Shown: one piece after another, positions 60,930-64,000 of the stretch
Layout: every line of letters begins with the position of its first letter
Position numbering within the stretch: position 1 is the stretch's first letter
Assembly: GCA_003255025.1 (NCBI GenBank)
Contig: QANY01011400.1
Coordinates: 1,240,001 to 1,304,000, forward strand
DNA from: Datisca glomerata
Taxonomy: Eukaryota; Streptophyta; Magnoliopsida; Cucurbitales; Datiscaceae
Direction of reading: 5' to 3'
DNA length: 64,000 bases
Made by a program: the position numbers and the translations under genes
Notes under the pieces: model-generated
Told to the model about the DNA's origin: nothing
Databases searched by the model: none
Seen by the model: only the letters and a program-made list of their open reading frames with translations

Positions 60930-60937
60930 CTCATGGC
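60930..60937. repeat. hAT-like insertion, target-site duplication left
   Basis: CTCATGGC, partner CTCATAAC at 61969-61976 (six of eight identical). An 8-bp duplication is the hAT signature. Confidence 0.7.
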
Positions 60938-61968
60938 AAGGGGTGAAAAAATGGTACGAAATCGGACCGAATCGAATAAAAAATGGTTAGTTCGGTCAGT
61001 TATATAATTTCTTTTAGTTCGGTTCAGTTCATAAATATAAAAGAACTGAAGTTTTGGTTTTGTTCACGATTCATATGTTATTATAATCGTATGAACCAAA
61101 CCGAACCAAATAAAAAGTAAAATATATAATAAAATGTTAGTATATATATTGAAACCCTAATTTCCCTTTCATTACTAGTGCGCCATCCTTTTCACTTTGT
61201 CTCTCCAGCGTCTCTCTCTCTCGACCACTCCCTCTCCCTTCACCCCCATCTCGACAACTCCCTCTCCCTTCTCCAGGAACCCCATCACGACAGCATGCAT
61301 GGACTCCAAAATCACCTTCGATGAGCAACAATTTTCCTTTCTGTTTCTTTTTCTTTCTTCCTCTATGTTTTTATTCGTCGGTGAGCTCTTGGTCGTCTTC
61401 TTCCTCTCGTTATTTCTCTCTATTTCTTTTTATTTCTTCCTTTCTGTTTTGACTCGTCGATGAGCCTCTTCATCATCTTTTTCATCTCTATTTCCTTTTC
61501 TTTCTTCCTCTCAATTTGATTTATTGATTTAGGGTTTGTAATTGTAGATTTTAAGTTTAATTACTGATTTAGGTGATTTAGGGTTTGTAATTGTAGATTT
61601 TAATTTTAATGTTACTGATTTAGGTGATTTAGGGTTTGTAATTGTAGATTTTACGTGTAATTTTACTAATCTTGGAATTGTAATAATAGTTTATAAGTTT
61701 GATTTTTATTGATTTGCTTGGTTTAAGAAATCTCTCTAATTTTAGAATGAAAATTTTTGGATTGATCCTTCTGTCTCTAGTTCTTTCATTTTTATATGTT
61801 CTAGTTTCGACTGAATTGCAAAACCTAACCGAACCAAAGCGGAATTTTTAGGTTGGTTCTGTTCGATTAATATACTTTTCACGGTTCGTTATATGATCAA
61901 ACCGTGAATTTCAGTTTGGTTCAAATATTGCCCAAATAATCGACTGAATCGAATCAGTTACACCCTTA
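60938..61968. mobile_element. hAT-like non-autonomous DNA transposon
   Basis: 1031 bases with short imperfect terminal inverted repeats: AAGGGGTGAAA at the left and, read inward, TAAGGGTGTAA at the right. Next to both ends are GGTTCGGT-type motifs typical of hAT elements with AGGGGTG ends. Eight-base target duplications flank it. Removing it and one duplication joins the gypsy frame as DIVYVMRKSIKG, which is collinear with the Tat family. The interior has a pyrimidine tract (61197-61270) and a 37-45 base direct repeat of GATTTAGGGTTTGTAATTGT (about 61537, 61571, 61628). No transposase. Confidence 0.82.
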
Positions 61969-61976
61969 CTCATAAC

Positions 61977-63180
61977 ATAGACAATGTCATATTCCACGAG
62001 TAATATTTTTCATTTAGCAATCCACCCAGAAGTGATGATTTTTCAAAGATATACTTGATTGAGTCTAGCTTTGAAATTAAACAAGTCGTATGGTATAACA
62101 TGTACTGTCTAAACCGATAAGCAACTCAGGCCAATGCACAACATGTTTTCTCCAACATCAAATAATTAGCCTCATAATTTGTGAACATTTTGCTCAAATA
62201 GTATATTTCTTGTTCTTTGCTTGCAAAGGCATCATGGTGACCAAGCACGCAACCTATGGGTTTTCTGTTATTGTAGGATACAAAATGAGTGGATGCTCTG
62301 GAGTGGGAGGAACAAGTATAGGTAGATTTTGCAAGTATTGCTTGATCTTCTCAAAAGTATTTTAGCAATCATCATTTCATCCTTTTGTATCACTTTTATG
62401 GAGAAACTTAAAGATAAGTTCGGAAGTCATGGATAGTTGTGAGATGAACCAGGCTATGTAATTTAATCTCCCCAATAAACCTCTAACTTCCTTTTGACTT
62501 TGAGGTGGTGGCATATCAATGATTGCTCAAACCTTGTCGGGGTCAAGTTTTACTCATTCCTTGCTCATGACGAAGGCAAGTAGTTTCCCTGAAGATGTTG
62601 TGAATATACACTTTGTCGAGTAAAGGTTTAACTGGAACTTTCTCAACTATTCAAACAGTTTCTGCAGCGTGACAGTGTGATCTTCCACTTGACCAGATTT
62701 CACGATCATATCATCAACGTACACTTTAATTTCTTTATACATCATATCATGAAACAGTATTACCATTACCCGTTGGTAAGTCACCCTTGCATTCTTTAGA
62801 CCAACTGACAAAACCTTATAAGAAAATGTATCCCATAAAGTTATAAAAGTGATATTTTCACGGTATTCAAGAGCCATTTTGATTTGGTTATACCCCTAAA
62901 AACCATCAATGAAAGAGAATGTTGAATGTCGTGTAGTGTTATCTACTAAGACATCAATGTGGGGTAATGGAAAATTATCCTTGGGGCCTGATTTAAGTCT
63001 CTATAATCGATGCACATTTTTACTTTCCCATTTTTCTTCGGCACTGAGACTATGTTAGTAACTCATTTAGGGTATTTTTCTATTTGAAGAACACCCGCAT
63101 CTACTTGCGTTTTAACTTCTTCTTTGATCTGTACCAGCATATTTGGTTTCATTTTCCGTAACTTTTATCGCACTAGTTTA
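61977..63180 (-). pseudogene. Gypsy RT and RNase H N-terminal part
   Basis: Minus strand. The RT segment with the catalytic box VYVDDMIVKSGQVEDH is at 62647-62877, preceded by ITLWDTFSYKVLSVGLKN. Upstream RT motifs in broken frames extend to about 63180. RNase H lies at 61977-62400: FASKEQEIYYLSKMF, LEKTCCALA, RFRQYMLYHTTCLISKLD, and the cut frame ending in DIVYV. YVDDMIVKS is typical of the Tat lineage. Multiple stops are present. Confidence 0.87.
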
Positions 63181-63500
63181 CTTACAGGCATAAGCGACAA
63201 ATGATGAAACCCCAATATCAATGTTTAGACCTAGAATATCTTGGTAAGACCATGCAAAGGCATCCATATACTCCTTGAGTAAGTCAATTAATTGTTGGGG
63301 GCTTTCGCTTGTCATAGAAGTGCCAATTTGGACTTCTTTTGTCTCTCCATCCAATCCCAAATTTATCACATCCTTAAATCTTCATAATGTTGAGTTATTT
63401 TATCATCCTATTCTATCATTCTTAACATTTCTGGAGATGGTTCAAAGTTTTCTTGATCATTTTCTTCTGACACTACGTTAAGAATGGGATTGTCAAAATC
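63178..63500 (-). pseudogene. Gypsy pol, pre-RT segment
   Basis: A 63-residue frame (63178-63369) reads INLGLDGETKEVQIGTSMTS and LIDLLKEYMDAFAWSYQDILGLNID. This is the conserved stretch just before RT in Tat-type gypsy polyproteins. Upstream acidic sequence to about 63500 belongs to the protease-RT linker. Confidence 0.82.
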
Positions 63501-64000
63501 ATTGCTGATGCTCTTTTTCCAAAATCACTGTTCTCAAACCCGAATTAGATTATAGGACGAAAGGAAGGTAAGAAAAGAAAATTACAAAATGCATGAGTAT
63601 GAACACATTTTAGAAAATGAAAAAAGTAGACAGATAGAGGAAAAAAAGAGAACTAGAATCGTATTTATTATTAACAGAAGGAAATGAAACAAGTTTTTAG
63701 ACTTTCATTCGAAGAAATGAAATGAAACAGATGGAAATGTAGGACTATAACAATAAATTCCTAAGACATTGGACATAATCATTAGAAAATTGGCATTAAT
63801 ACATTACACTTGAAAATCCCTAAGAAGCACTAACAACTCGGCGGCATCCCAATTGTTAAGCTCATTATCTGAATCGTATCGAGAAACCAAGTCTTGTAAC
63901 TTGCACTTGATGATTTTCCTAAGATTGCAGATATGGAAAGCTGGGCTTTATCATCTTCAAGGTCATACTACTCTACTTTAGCCGGTTCTTCGAATGAAAT
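63501..64000. other. Probable gypsy internal sequence, no domain recognised
   Basis: Continues upstream (element sense, minus) of the pre-RT segment to the end of the window. No gag or protease motif was identified; the rest of the element lies outside. Confidence 0.4.

Noticed and set aside
61197..61463. 88-codon serine/phenylalanine/leucine-rich frame in the hAT-like element
   Set aside because: Product of a pyrimidine-rich tract; the same composition appears at other CT tracts in the window.

Overview
This is plant nuclear DNA built almost entirely of nested, decayed mobile elements. No intact host gene is visible. The signs are Ty1/copia elements primed by plant initiator-methionine tRNA, SIRE-type copia, Tat-type Ty3/gypsy, En/Spm (CACTA) and hAT DNA transposons, and an endogenous plant pararetrovirus. 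The sequence is AT-rich and a flowering plant, probably a dicot, is likely; the species cannot be named.

Layout. 1-3400: low-information AT-rich DNA. 3400-5470: two satellite-like arrays, each with an internal orientation flip. 5477-25640: a nested stack on the plus strand. Copia D (remnant 24609-25640) was entered at its RT active-site codons by copia C. Copia C was then split by a complete 10.3-kb copia A on the minus strand (7494-17778, target duplication GAAAA) and by a CACTA element (18143-23387, target duplication AGT). Removing the insertions puts C's reading frame back in register. 26500-30932: a minus-strand SIRE-like copia with an additional ORF downstream of pol, in the env-like position. 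30933-36711: copia B (minus), whose pol has lost RT through an integrase-RNase H fusion deletion. 36712-41546: the 5' half of a second family A copia, fused to B at one side and cut inside its LTR at the other. 41547 to about 49390: a florendovirus-like endogenous pararetrovirus with movement protein, capsid, zinc knuckle, protease, RT and RNase H in ORF1, an overlapping ORF2 of unknown function, and a promoter region; it carries a stop codon, a frameshift and a 686-base assembly gap. 49400-52099: a minus-strand CACTA transposase pseudogene with a 120-bp near-perfect hairpin. 52100 to about 55700: another CACTA end followed by a gene fragment related to plant mono/diacylglycerol lipases. 55700-58250: AT-rich DNA and a 73-bp minisatellite. 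59142-64000: a minus-strand Tat-type Ty3/gypsy pol interrupted by a 1.03-kb hAT-like element.

The genes do not form a host pathway. Each cluster is the replication machinery of a separate element, mostly broken by stops, frameshifts and deletions. The pararetrovirus ORFs are the best preserved, so it is probably younger than most of its surroundings. The most notable items are the pararetrovirus with its second ORF and repeat-bearing promoter region, the resolvable nested insertions, the transcript-compatible hairpin, the captured lipase fragment, and the TATA-containing segment present in only one of three family A LTRs.
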